Source: a virus
Virus record (IMG/VR): IMGVR_UViG_3300021197_001115
Location: 1-23,134 of that record
DNA: 23,134 bases
Strand: one strand, 5' to 3'
Part shown: positions 7,732 through 15,373 of the stretch, piece after piece
Layout of the letters: each line of letters opens with the position of its first letter
Numbering within the stretch: position 1 is the stretch's first letter
Position numbers and translations under genes: made by a program
The notes under the pieces: generated by a model
Told to the model about the DNA's origin: nothing
The model's input: the letters and a program-made list of their open reading frames with translations, nothing else
The model's database searches: none

Positions 7732-8675
7732 TAAACTCTACCTATTCCCATGTTTTGTGCTTTGTCTTCTAAAGAATACATCATGTCATACATTTGTTTA
7801 GTACCTTGTTCTCTATTACCATTACCCGCAGCCATTACTGCTTGTTTCGTCATTACAAATTCGCCATCGGAGAGCATTGCAGGGATATCGTCAGATTGAC
7901 CATCACCTGGACCATTAATCATACCGTCTTTTTCAGGAAAGTCCATCACTCCACCTTGGTTCATAGTGGCTGCATAAACGGGATTAATATCTTCATAAAA
8001 AGCTTTGTCTCTTCCACCACTAGGTAGGTAAGGATTTTTTGTTGGATCGTAAAACATTTCTTTTTCTTCATCAGACATTGCTGCTGCTGCAACAGTTGCA
8101 CCAACAGATCCTAGCTTTAGTAAAGTGCCATATTTTTCAAAAAAGTCTGTGACTGGAACTATTTGCTGTGAACCATCAGCATTTGTAATAACTTTTGATT
8201 TTTTAATTAAAGAATCAAAGAATCCTGACTTCTCGATTGGTGCATTTAAATTAGTGCCTCCTGAACCGATTGATCCTATAGAGCCTCCTCCATCAACAGT
8301 GAAAGAACCTCCTTGTTGTGGTGTAATAATTGGATCTGTCATACCGCCAGGAGTCATACCAAAACCACTTTTTACTCCACTCATAAATGTATTACCTTTA
8401 CCCAAGGCATCAATACCTTGGCCAATTGATCCGTAGGCCACGTTTCTTAAAACGTCTTCAGGTTTTGCACCAGTAGCTAAACCTAGTCCTGCTTGTGTTA
8501 GCATGGGATTCGCTGCAGCAAAAGATCCAATACCACCTAATGCTCCTTTAATACCACCTAACCCTTTCATTGCACTTAACTGAGGAGCGAACTGAGGTAA
8601 TAGTAGTCCAATACCGATTTGTCCAACAGGACTTTTTATTAAATCTTTAGCAGCTTTGAATATCTTCTTAAACAT
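7731..8675 (-). CDS. Virion protein with C-terminal GxGTSD/LSDGEFVM-type motif (314 aa)
   Basis: The N-terminus is a basic amphipathic helix (MFKKIFKAAKDLIKSPVGQI) followed by a hydrophobic Gly-rich stretch (GIGLLLPQFAPQLSAMKGLG), a profile suited to membrane insertion. The middle is Gly/Ser-rich. The C-terminal third carries MNQGGVMDFPEKDGMINGPG, then DGQSDDIPAMLSDGEFVMTK and MAAGNGNREQGTKQMY. The pattern G-P-G-(T/D)-G-x-S-D-x-I-P-A-x-L-S-D-G-E-(F/Y)-V is widespread in phage tail, tape-measure and internal proteins and resembles a small folded beta element. ATG 8675 has a GGAG site that covers the stop of the previous gene. I call it an ejection or internal virion protein; it begins the run of four such genes read from 8675 to 2102. 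Confidence 0.75.
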   Translation of the reverse strand: MFKKIFKAAKDLIKSPVGQIGIGLLLPQFAPQLSAMKGLGGIKGALGGIGSFAAANPMLTQAGLGLATGAKPEDVLRNVAYGSIGQGIDALGKGNTFMSGVKSGFGMTPGGMTDPIITPQQGGSFTVDGGGSIGSIGSGGTNLNAPIEKSGFFDSLIKKSKVITNADGSQQIVPVTDFFEKYGTLLKLGSVGATVAAAAMSDEEKEMFYDPTKNPYLPSGGRDKAFYEDINPVYAATMNQGGVMDFPEKDGMINGPGDGQSDDIPAMLSDGEFVMTKQAVMAAGNGNREQGTKQMYDMMYSLEDKAQNMGIGRV

Positions 8676-8677
8676 TT

Positions 8678-8929
8678 TTACTCCGGTAGTGTATGTGCTC
8701 CAGCGAATACATTCGGAGCTGTTACATGAACGTCTCTTCTAATATCCGCTTCTTTTGTGTCTGTATCTGGATTGTCAATATCTGCCTGACAGTCCTCGTG
8801 TGAATTATATTCTTGACCTGTTTTAGTATTAGTGACAGTTGTTTCTACTTTTGCACTATATACAGGAATTTTTTGACCATCGATCGAGTCATAACGCAGG
8901 ATCTTTGGTTCATCTACAATCTTTGCCAT
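8678..8929 (-). CDS. Conserved 83-aa phage protein, unknown function
   Basis: This is an 83-residue protein beginning MAKIVDEPKILRYDSIDGQK, then a beta-rich section (IPVYSAKVETTVTNTKTGQ), an acidic segment with an E-x-DCQAD-x-DNPDTDTKEADI pattern and a hydrophobic C-terminus (RRDVHVTAPNVFAGAH). The style is familiar from small conserved proteins next to tail genes in marine phages, although I cannot name the family. There is one cysteine and no membrane helix. The start at ATG 8929 lacks a strong Shine-Dalgarno site and follows a 40-bp gap, the second longest in the window. The 3' end carries the ribosome binding site for the next gene. Confidence 0.7.
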   Translation of the reverse strand: MAKIVDEPKILRYDSIDGQKIPVYSAKVETTVTNTKTGQEYNSHEDCQADIDNPDTDTKEADIRRDVHVTAPNVFAGAHTLPE

Positions 8930-8969
8930 ACTCTATTTTTATAGGTAGAAAGCTAGGAAATCAACAGGT

Positions 8970-9323
8970 TTATTGCTGTTGCTTGACTTCTAATACAGAT
9001 ATATCAGAGGTGAGATCTGTACTATCAGCTTGAATCTTTAAAGAATCTCCACCTTCATACACAAAAGGTCCATTGAGTTGTTGAGTAGATCCATGAGCTA
9101 CATCAATGTTATTAATTTCTACGTCAGTAGAACCATTATTATGTGTTATTTTTGCATTAACAGTACCTGATCCTGAATCATTATGAAGAACTATCGTTTG
9201 AACTATGAAGGTAGAAACAGGTGTTGGAGGAGTTGCTGCCACATTTGCAACAGGAACTGTAAAAATTGTTATAGCTGCAGTGTTAGCTGCTTTTTGTGTA
9301 AACCTTTTAAATACGTCAGCCAT
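8970..9323 (-). CDS. Small beta-rich virion protein (117 aa)
   Basis: ATG 9323 follows immediately after the TAG of the 55-aa gene. After a short helical N-terminus (MADVFKRFTQKAANTAAIT) the rest alternates polar and hydrophobic residues as in a beta sandwich: STFIVQTIVLHNDSGSGTVN, AKITHNNGSTDVEINNIDVA, then HGSTQQLNGPFVYEGGDSLK and a final strand DISVLEVKQQQ. This layout, with a GGDSLKIQA turn near the end, is characteristic of a common class of small phage structural proteins found near heads, necks and tails. No enzyme motif is present. I place it as a minor virion or decoration protein by fold impression and by its position next to the tail nozzle gene. Confidence 0.7.
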   Translation of the reverse strand: MADVFKRFTQKAANTAAITIFTVPVANVAATPPTPVSTFIVQTIVLHNDSGSGTVNAKITHNNGSTDVEINNIDVAHGSTQQLNGPFVYEGGDSLKIQADSTDLTSDISVLEVKQQQ

Positions 9324-9491
9324 CTATCTAAAAAACCACGCTCTTCTTGTGGACTCCTCTTGAGTGTCTTGTGTATATTGAGTGTTCAATTGTTGTATCA
9401 TTTCCTCTAATTGTCGAATTAGTTCAGCAGACTGTTGAGCATCATACTCAGGTCTAGGGTCAGGAAATCTTTGTAGTATTAATTTTGCCAT
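9324..9491 (-). CDS. 55-aa coiled-coil-like protein behind tail nozzle gene
   Basis: A short gene whose ATG (9491) overlaps the stop of the 608-aa tail gene (TAATG) and whose TAG directly abuts the next ATG. It begins MAKLILQRFPDPRPEYDAQQ, then has a heptad-like helix (SAELIRQLEEMIQQLNTQYT) and ends QDTQEESTRRAWFFR. The helix could trimerise or pack against the tail. In P22 the gp10 nozzle gene is followed by the gene for the trimeric coiled-coil needle gp26; the position here is similar, but 55 residues is far shorter than a needle, so I do not equate them. Tight coupling at both ends makes the gene itself secure. The family is not named. Confidence 0.7.
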   Translation of the reverse strand: MAKLILQRFPDPRPEYDAQQSAELIRQLEEMIQQLNTQYTQDTQEESTRRAWFFR

Positions 9492-11317
9492 TATCTTCTA
9501 CCATCGGGTTGAATATCAAAACGTTGTGTTCCTAATCTCCAAGCGGTGCCTGTTGTATTAGAGACAACGTTGACTGTGAATTCTCTACCTCTTCCTCGTA
9601 AGCTTACAAACTCTGTAGTATCGGTAAAGGTTGCTGTCTTAATGACACTTGTCGTATTGTTTGGATAATATTTGAATTCTAAATTCATATTTAAAGTGCC
9701 TTCTTGATTTTGAATATCGGGTATTAGTTTTTGTACAAAAAGAATATCATTACCATCACCTATTTCTACAGATCCTGATTTCACAAAAGCAGTTATGGCT
9801 TCCCCATCTGCGTTATTTCCTGTCTCATGTAAAAACATTTGAGTGGCTCCTTGAGTCACTCCTAAGATTGTTTCATTATTGGCCGTGGTCGTTGGTAAGT
9901 AGTCCGAGGCTACAGGATTATCATAAACTTCTCTATCAATCCAAGTTGTTCTATCTAGTGTTCCTGTCCACCAAGTTTGTTCTAGGTAATTGTAAGCAAC
10001 AACAGCATTAATTTGATCAGAGCCTGTTCTATTATAGAACCATAGTATTTCGTTATACTCACCATTGTGTCCTGCAAAAGCATTTTCAGATCCAGTTTGA
10101 TTTATATTATTAAATACAAACTGTTCTACAGTGCAAGGTAGTTTTTTCACCGTACCATCAAAAAGATAAAAAGAATCTTGTGACATCCAATAAGAGACAC
10201 CGTTCAAATCAACACCTGCGTGACTACCAATAATTCCACAGTTCTGACCTAATTGTCTTAGACCAAAAGTAAAAGGAGGACCAATAAATTGCATTGAGTG
10301 CAATGATGTATCTGTCCATACAAGTATTTGACCTCTTGATCGCTCTGCTGCCACGATCCGTGATCCGTCAGCAATACGAAGTGAGCCCGCAGTGTTCTCC
10401 GCTGTTGGTTGATACGTATTAATATCCTCTTGACTTGAAAATCTTATCAATAAATCGTCTTGCGAACTTATTGTTCCAATTGTGTTTTCTGTTCCCATAA
10501 AAAGTAAATGTCTATCAGGAGTAGAAACTAAACTTAATCTTGAAGCAGTAGGAGCATTTGTTATAGCGGTTGCTCTTGTGCTTACACCACTTGAAGTGTC
10601 CCATCTAAAGGCACCACCATTTAGAGCGGTTGCGATTAAGTCTTCTCCAAAATTGTCCAAGGACCACTGACGAGCTTCCAAGGTTACGTTCGAAACTGTT
10701 GAGGGTTCTCCCCAAGCTCCATCACCATAGCCATCTGTACCCCAACCAAAAGCAGGTAAAGAGAATTCAGGACCAATACTTATTTGATAATTAGCATTAC
10801 CTGTTCCTCCACCTCCTGCGGTAGATCCCGATGCAGTATCTGTGTGCGTAACAACGTAAGCTGCTGTGTTTACAATAGAGGTGATTTCAAATTCATTATT
10901 CATATCTAACCCATCAATAGCTGAGAAAGAATCGAAAGTAACAAAATCTCCTTTTGAGGCACCATGACCAGTATCAGCTACCACCACTGAAGTTGTTGCG
11001 TTTGTTGTAAAAGGATTTGTAAGAGAGTCTGTAGCTCGAATAGGAGTAATGTCATAAGCTAGTCCTTCCTCTATAACATAAAGCTTTCTATCAGTGCCTA
11101 CAGCATTATATCGTGTGCCATCTAAAGCTACCCAAGCATGTTGATCACGAGCAACACCCACCAAAGTTGTAGAGATAAATTTCTCCCATCCTTTAATTTT
11201 CTGTGGTAATCCTTGAAAAAAACGTACATTATCACCATCTGTCCACTTGCCTTCGCCTGTGTAATCGGTGACTTCTTTATTGATACCTGGTGCTGGTCTA
11301 AAATTTACTAATGGCAT
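9491..11317 (-). CDS. Tail nozzle / P22 gp10-like stabilisation protein (608 aa)
   Basis: A 608-residue beta-rich protein whose N-terminus (PLVNFRPAPGINKEVTDYTG, then GKWTDGDNVRFFQGLPQKIK, GWEKF) is the pattern I associate with short-tailed phage DNA-stabilisation proteins: the P22 gp10 nozzle, equivalent in place to T7 gp12. The body contains repeated beta-propeller-like segments with aromatic pairs (GVSYWMSQDSFYLFDGTVKK, NEILWFYNRTGSDQINAVVA, YNYLEQTWWTGTLDRT). A Gly/Trp element (FGWGTDGYGDGAWGEPS) near residues 190-206 resembles the WG motifs of the 339-aa repeat protein encoded at 18511-19530. Such proteins form the lower tail tube below the portal-adaptor ring. It lies just beyond the enzyme island; its stop is coupled to the 55-aa gene. 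Confidence 0.75.
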   Translation of the reverse strand: MPLVNFRPAPGINKEVTDYTGEGKWTDGDNVRFFQGLPQKIKGWEKFISTTLVGVARDQHAWVALDGTRYNAVGTDRKLYVIEEGLAYDITPIRATDSLTNPFTTNATTSVVVADTGHGASKGDFVTFDSFSAIDGLDMNNEFEITSIVNTAAYVVTHTDTASGSTAGGGGTGNANYQISIGPEFSLPAFGWGTDGYGDGAWGEPSTVSNVTLEARQWSLDNFGEDLIATALNGGAFRWDTSSGVSTRATAITNAPTASRLSLVSTPDRHLLFMGTENTIGTISSQDDLLIRFSSQEDINTYQPTAENTAGSLRIADGSRIVAAERSRGQILVWTDTSLHSMQFIGPPFTFGLRQLGQNCGIIGSHAGVDLNGVSYWMSQDSFYLFDGTVKKLPCTVEQFVFNNINQTGSENAFAGHNGEYNEILWFYNRTGSDQINAVVAYNYLEQTWWTGTLDRTTWIDREVYDNPVASDYLPTTTANNETILGVTQGATQMFLHETGNNADGEAITAFVKSGSVEIGDGNDILFVQKLIPDIQNQEGTLNMNLEFKYYPNNTTSVIKTATFTDTTEFVSLRGRGREFTVNVVSNTTGTAWRLGTQRFDIQPDGRR

Positions 11318-11340
11318 GAAAGTAATATACCTTATAAATA

Positions 11341-11865
11341 CTATTTTTCTAGTATTTCTGTTTGAAAAGCAATAGTAGTTCTAAGCAAAGAACTAACCCT
11401 AGTGGGAGCAGTTGCTCTATGTGGATATTTTCCATCAAAAACTATTAATCTGTCCTGTTTAAAAGAGGCAACTTCTTTTGCTTCTTTGTTTTCATCATAA
11501 ACAATAAACTCTCCTCCCCATTCAGCTTTCCAAGGAGAAACACAATATAGATAAGTGGGAGTGCTATAATCCGAATCAGTGTGAATAGATCCATCAAATC
11601 CAGAAGGATAAATATTAGCGTGCCACCTGTGTATGTTTATATTAGGTTCGAGAAGTAATTGATTACATTTTTTATAAAGGTCATAAACTAAAGGAACAAT
11701 AAAATCTTTTTCATTTATTGACGAAGTAAAAGAGTGAGGATGTGTTTCGTCTTCATTACCTTTATTCTGAAAAGAAAATTGCAAGTGTCCTTCAATAACA
11801 TATTTATCAAAAAAACCAGTTATTAAATATGGATCGTTAATAAAATTATCAAAAATTTTAATCAT
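11341..11865 (-). CDS. 2OG-Fe(II) oxygenase-like protein (hydroxylase, 174 aa)
   Basis: This is a cupin-fold dioxygenase that would use 2-oxoglutarate, O2 and Fe(II) to hydroxylate an unknown substrate. The metal triad is visible as H95-T-D97 in GSIHTDSDYSTPTYLYCVSP, with the distal His149 in DRLIVFDGKYPHRATAPTR and R162 in LLRTTIAF as the likely 2-oxoglutarate anchor. The GGEFIVYDE strand after the HxD also fits prolyl-4-hydroxylase-like members. I chose ATG 11865, which overlaps the glycosyltransferase stop by 8 bp; a TTG four codons earlier is also in frame. There is no signal peptide. It is the last enzyme of the island before the nozzle gene. Family-level assignment is secure; the substrate is unknown. 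Confidence 0.85.
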   Translation of the reverse strand: MIKIFDNFINDPYLITGFFDKYVIEGHLQFSFQNKGNEDETHPHSFTSSINEKDFIVPLVYDLYKKCNQLLLEPNINIHRWHANIYPSGFDGSIHTDSDYSTPTYLYCVSPWKAEWGGEFIVYDENKEAKEVASFKQDRLIVFDGKYPHRATAPTRVSSLLRTTIAFQTEILEK

Positions 11866-12676
11866 TTTTTTTAGCAACTAAAGACCCAACATGACCTTTA
11901 AATGCTCTATTACCAAAGTGAGTTAAAGGCATAGCTAAGTCAGCCCAGATTTCACCACCGCACTCTTGCCATAGACGAGAGAAGTAGTAATCTTCAGATA
12001 AATATCTCATTTGTGGTTGACCTTCTTTAGTCTTAGTTTTGTAAGGTCCAACAGCGAATAAATCATAACAGTTATCAGATTTATAAGAACCCCCATTAAC
12101 TATTTGGTCAGACTCATACTTTCTTTCAGGAAACTTCTTCATCATAGTTCTAAATACTTTTCTTTTCACAAGCATCATACCTGTGGCTGCTTCTTGCACA
12201 CGAAAAAACCCTCCCTCACCTTTTAAATTTAGAGGGTCATCAAAGTTTACATTATAGCCTAAGGCTTTAGCTTCAATATCATCAGGAGTAGCATTTGGAT
12301 TTTCTTTTAAAATGTCTTTAATCTTTTCAAGATATAAATGTTTTCTAGGGTAAATTCCACAAGCTACATCTTTATCTGCACAAAGTAATCTTTGAATATT
12401 TTGCCAAGTGAAACCTATGTCAGCATCTATAAATAAAAGATGTGTAGCAACAAAATCTTGTTGATCCATCATCATAGAAACTATGGTATTTCTAGCACGA
12501 GTAATTAAACTTTCATTACCCATTGTTTGTATTCTCATTGCAACATTATTAGCTTGAGTCCAAGACTGTAACTCCAACAAGCCATGTAAAGTCGATTCAG
12601 TAAGCATACCACCATACATTGGCATTCCTAAAAATATTTTAAAGTTTTGATCTTTAATTTCTTCTGGTTTAATCAT
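11858..12676 (-). CDS. GT-A type glycosyltransferase (272 aa)
   Basis: The protein opens with a Rossmann-like strand (FKIFLGMPMYGGMLTESTLH), then RITRA-type nucleotide-binding context (GNESLITRARNTIVSMMMDQ) and the metal-binding DxD motif in THLLFIDADIGFTWQNI (D84-A-D86). Further on there is GMMLVKRKVF, an S-E-D motif (LSEDYYFSRLWQECGGEIWA, E228/D229) typical of the acceptor-side acidic residues in GT2-like enzymes, and histidines H253 and H262 (THFGNRAFKGH). It would transfer a sugar from a nucleotide-sugar to an acceptor that is not evident here. I start it at ATG 12676, which has AGAGGA just upstream; a longer frame reaching 12742 would run through the end of the previous gene and add an unconserved hydrophobic N-terminus. 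Related proteins occur in phage tail and AMG regions. Confidence 0.82.
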   Translation of the reverse strand: MIKPEEIKDQNFKIFLGMPMYGGMLTESTLHGLLELQSWTQANNVAMRIQTMGNESLITRARNTIVSMMMDQQDFVATHLLFIDADIGFTWQNIQRLLCADKDVACGIYPRKHLYLEKIKDILKENPNATPDDIEAKALGYNVNFDDPLNLKGEGGFFRVQEAATGMMLVKRKVFRTMMKKFPERKYESDQIVNGGSYKSDNCYDLFAVGPYKTKTKEGQPQMRYLSEDYYFSRLWQECGGEIWADLAMPLTHFGNRAFKGHVGSLVAKKND

Positions 12677-12689
12677 TTGTTCCTCTGTT

Positions 12690-13346
12690 CTATAATTTTT
12701 TGGGATAAAAAAAATATACAGTATTGTATCTCCAATTTCCATTAGAGTATTTACTGTGATCTTCTATATATCCTCCGTGGTTAATTGAACCATCAAAAAC
12801 AACCAACCTATTAAAAACTGAAGGTATCACACAGATATCACTTTTATAATTAGTCGTATCGAATTGTATATCAATTTCTTCAGGTGTGGGATTGTCAGGT
12901 TTCCTACTGTATAAAGCTGTGCCTCCAGAATTTATTTTGTCTAAGGTCACTAAAAAATTAAAAGTAGGGTCGGTGTGTGGCCAAAACTGTATTTCTTTTT
13001 TAGGAGTATTTATCCAAGTAAAGATGTTTGAATAAATTTCGTTGCAAGTAAAGTTACTTAAATCTATAAAAGTATTAAAAAAATCTTTTGTTTTATTCTC
13101 GTTTTTTAATCCCCATTTATTTATGTCAAATCTCATACGACAATCATAATAATCTTTGAAATTTCTACCTTCTTTACTTATTTTCCAATTAGGAAACCAA
13201 GAGTTTTCAAACATTGCGTGTATCTTTTCTGCATTTTTATAAAAATCGTCCACATATAAATATTGAAAAGAACCTATTGTTTTTTGATAAACTTTTAAAT
13301 TATCGTTTATTTCAAATAAGTTATCGTGAATGTAGGGAAAAGCCAT
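12690..13346 (-). CDS. 2OG-Fe(II) oxygenase-like protein of DUF6445 type (218 aa)
   Basis: The sequence fits the DUF6445 branch of 2OG-dependent oxygenases. The features are a W-P-H-T-D metal motif (H124, D126) in QFWPHTDPTFNFLVTLDKIN, a GGTALYSRK strand (141-149), the distal His190 in NRLVVFDGSINHGGYI and Arg206 in GNWRYNTVYFFYP. The spacing between the elements is as expected for the double-stranded beta helix. Residues 20-75 form an N-terminal helical lid. ATG 13346 overlaps the stop of the carbamoyltransferase gene (TAATG). The likely reaction is hydroxylation of a protein side chain, nucleobase or small molecule; nothing in the sequence fixes which. It is not closely similar to the other four oxygenases of the island. 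Confidence 0.83.
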   Translation of the reverse strand: MAFPYIHDNLFEINDNLKVYQKTIGSFQYLYVDDFYKNAEKIHAMFENSWFPNWKISKEGRNFKDYYDCRMRFDINKWGLKNENKTKDFFNTFIDLSNFTCNEIYSNIFTWINTPKKEIQFWPHTDPTFNFLVTLDKINSGGTALYSRKPDNPTPEEIDIQFDTTNYKSDICVIPSVFNRLVVFDGSINHGGYIEDHSKYSNGNWRYNTVYFFYPKKL

Positions 13347-14824
13347 TATTTAATCCACAAATCATTTCCGTAAACCAAAGCATCTAGCTCACTTGTATAT
13401 AATAGTTCTAAGGCATCTTTTTTATGTGCTGCAATAGGCTTACCATTAACATTTAAACTTGTATTTAATAGTACGTCACAGTTTGTTTCATTGTAAAACT
13501 TTTGTATGAGTTGAGTAAAAACTTCATTATTTTCAACAGTCTGATGTCTACAAGTCTCATCTACATGTGAAATAGCAGGGTATTTATTAAAATCAATAGG
13601 ATCTGCATAAAGCATATAAGGGCTTTTTGAAAAAGATTTGTTTATTGTAGAACAACCAAAAGGTCTAAACTTTTCTCTTTTTTTAATATTATTAACCTTT
13701 TCTCTCATATCTTTATCTCTTGGATCTGCTAATATAGATCTATTCCCTAACGCTCTAGGTCCTATCTCTCCGTGTCCTTGATACCAACCAACTATTTTTT
13801 GATTTTTTAAAAGCTCTACTGTCTTGTTCATTACCATTTCTGAGGGTGCTTCATTGGGACTTTCATCTGATTGACAGAAAGGAAAGTTGTCTAATTTAAA
13901 ATTAGATAAATTATGTTTCATTCTTAAATACTCTAAAGCTCCTAAACTTAAACCATCATCATTAGGATGAGGAGGTATAACAATATTTCTAAACTTTTTT
14001 CTAAACTGAGTATTCCAATTTACATTTAGTGCCACACCTCCTGTGTAACAAAAATATTCATCCTCTTTGAAATGTTTGGACATGTAGTCTAATAATAAAT
14101 CTCCAGCATACTGATGAAGAGTTCTCAACCAATCAATTCTTGGTTGAGGTCTATCTTTATAATAATTTACATCAAAAATATGTTCTACTTGTCTAATGCT
14201 AAACTGTTTTAGAAATTCATAAAATTCTTTATCTATCTGACCATAACTTTGTAAAGCCATTAATTTTCCCGCTATATCAATACTATCGTATGCTTTAACA
14301 TCAAAATAAGTTCCTGTTTCAGAAAGAAGATGGCCAATTGAACCGTATTGAGCATCTCCCCTTACTTTGCATTTACCTTGTTCTATCAGTGTCCAAATAG
14401 TGCCATAATCTCCAAAACCATCATAAGAAAAACCATTTAGTTTATGTGGTTCTTTCACTAAAGGCCAACAACTTAAATGATGTGCCCAATGATGATTTAC
14501 TCTAGTAACTTTACAATCAGCTTTAAAATCAACTTCTGGTCTTGAAGGAAAAAAAATATCGTTTCTAGTATTAAAATTGTAGAACCATGGATCAAAAACA
14601 ATTGCAATTTCATCAAGATTTTTTGATCTTATGCCCCACTCTTCTTCAATAATTTTTTCCCATAATGTCCAATCAAAACCTTGTTCTTTATAGTTTTGAT
14701 TTTTCATTACAGAATGATGTTTAATTTGATATTTTCTTTCAGTTTTTAAATACCTTACTTTTTCTCCATCAAAGTAACTAAAGTTACTGTCATGATCACA
14801 TATTCTTAAACCTAGTAATTTCAA
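13346..14824 (-). CDS. O-carbamoyltransferase, NodU/CmcH/TobZ family (492 aa)
   Basis: These enzymes move a carbamoyl group from carbamoyl phosphate, through carbamoyl-AMP, to a hydroxyl of a sugar or other acceptor. Both domains are present. N-terminal Kae1-like part: HDSN (11-14), the metal motif HHWAHH (111-116, with H112/H116 and D135 spaced as in TobZ), YDGFGDYG, GSIGHLLSETG, AGKLMALQSYG, TGGVALNVNWNTQ (261-273) and HPNDDGLSLGA (286-296). C-terminal part: GWYQGHGEIGPRALGNRSIL (346-365) with ADPR after it, KREKFRPFGCS, HVDETCRHQTV and LLNTSLNVNGKPIA. No active-site element looks lost. It starts at TTG 14824, overlapping the previous stop (TTGA), with GAGG upstream. At 492 residues it is somewhat shorter than typical NodU. 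The acceptor is unknown; it sits among hydroxylases and a glycosyltransferase. Confidence 0.95.
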   Translation of the reverse strand: MKLLGLRICDHDSNFSYFDGEKVRYLKTERKYQIKHHSVMKNQNYKEQGFDWTLWEKIIEEEWGIRSKNLDEIAIVFDPWFYNFNTRNDIFFPSRPEVDFKADCKVTRVNHHWAHHLSCWPLVKEPHKLNGFSYDGFGDYGTIWTLIEQGKCKVRGDAQYGSIGHLLSETGTYFDVKAYDSIDIAGKLMALQSYGQIDKEFYEFLKQFSIRQVEHIFDVNYYKDRPQPRIDWLRTLHQYAGDLLLDYMSKHFKEDEYFCYTGGVALNVNWNTQFRKKFRNIVIPPHPNDDGLSLGALEYLRMKHNLSNFKLDNFPFCQSDESPNEAPSEMVMNKTVELLKNQKIVGWYQGHGEIGPRALGNRSILADPRDKDMREKVNNIKKREKFRPFGCSTINKSFSKSPYMLYADPIDFNKYPAISHVDETCRHQTVENNEVFTQLIQKFYNETNCDVLLNTSLNVNGKPIAAHKKDALELLYTSELDALVYGNDLWIK

Positions 14825-15363
14825 TTCATAACCTCGAAGTTTGCCGAAAATATTATTCTTTGTTCATCCTTATTCGGAGGAACTTTATGTGGTAAATAAC
14901 CTGGAAAAATAACAAGTTTATTTTTTTCTGCTACAACACTTTTAATTATTTCAGGTGTGTAAGGAAATCCTGGAATATAAAAATTTGTAACGGAAGAATT
15001 GTTTGTGGCATCTACATAAAAAATTAAAGAATATGAGTTTTCCTTACAATGATGTACATGAATATCATGATGTTCATTTTTAAAATATTTTTGAAACCAT
15101 GATTCTGTTACTATAAATTTTTCTTTGTTTAATACATTTTTACAAAAAATATGAAGGTAAGAAAAAATAAAATTCTTAAAATTATTTAAACTTGAATTAA
15201 ATAAAATATTTTTTTCTAAATAAAAGGTTGAGTGAACATTTTCTTCTTTAGGCATCTGTAAATTATTTATATAATTTTTTAGAATCTGACTATCGTAATC
15301 AGTAATTATTTCATAAATAGAAATATCAAAAGATGTTTTAAAAATTTTTAAGTCAGTAGACAT
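14821..15363 (-). CDS. Putative 2OG-Fe(II) oxygenase, PF13759/TIGR02466-like (180 aa)
   Basis: The C-terminal half matches this family: W89 (TESWFQKYFKNEH), a His-rich metal region HHDIHVHHCKENSYSLIFYV (98-117), a beta segment FYIPGFPYTPEI, then KLVIFPGYLPHKVPPNKDEQ (149-168) with distal His159, and R169 in QRIIFSANF. The N-terminal ~85 residues are helical and unusually rich in Asn, Ile, Lys and Phe. The usual H-x-D position reads H-x-H (H102-V-H104), as seen in this family, so the third metal ligand is unclear. ATG 15363 is 10 bp after the previous stop. The local DNA is extremely AT-rich. The substrate is unknown, and it may have diverged from catalysis. Confidence 0.75.
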   Translation of the reverse strand: MSTDLKIFKTSFDISIYEIITDYDSQILKNYINNLQMPKEENVHSTFYLEKNILFNSSLNNFKNFIFSYLHIFCKNVLNKEKFIVTESWFQKYFKNEHHDIHVHHCKENSYSLIFYVDATNNSSVTNFYIPGFPYTPEIIKSVVAEKNKLVIFPGYLPHKVPPNKDEQRIIFSANFEVMN

Positions 15364-15373
15364 TAAAAGTTTA

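Noticed and set aside
8930-8969. TTGATT-15-TATAAA promoter-like pair before the 83-aa gene
   Set aside because: Spacing is short, the -35 is poor and the predicted transcript start would fall on the start codon; expected by chance in AT-rich DNA.
9324-9491. 55-aa gene as a P22 gp26-type tail needle
   Set aside because: The position is suggestive, but the product is far too short to form the long needle coiled coil.
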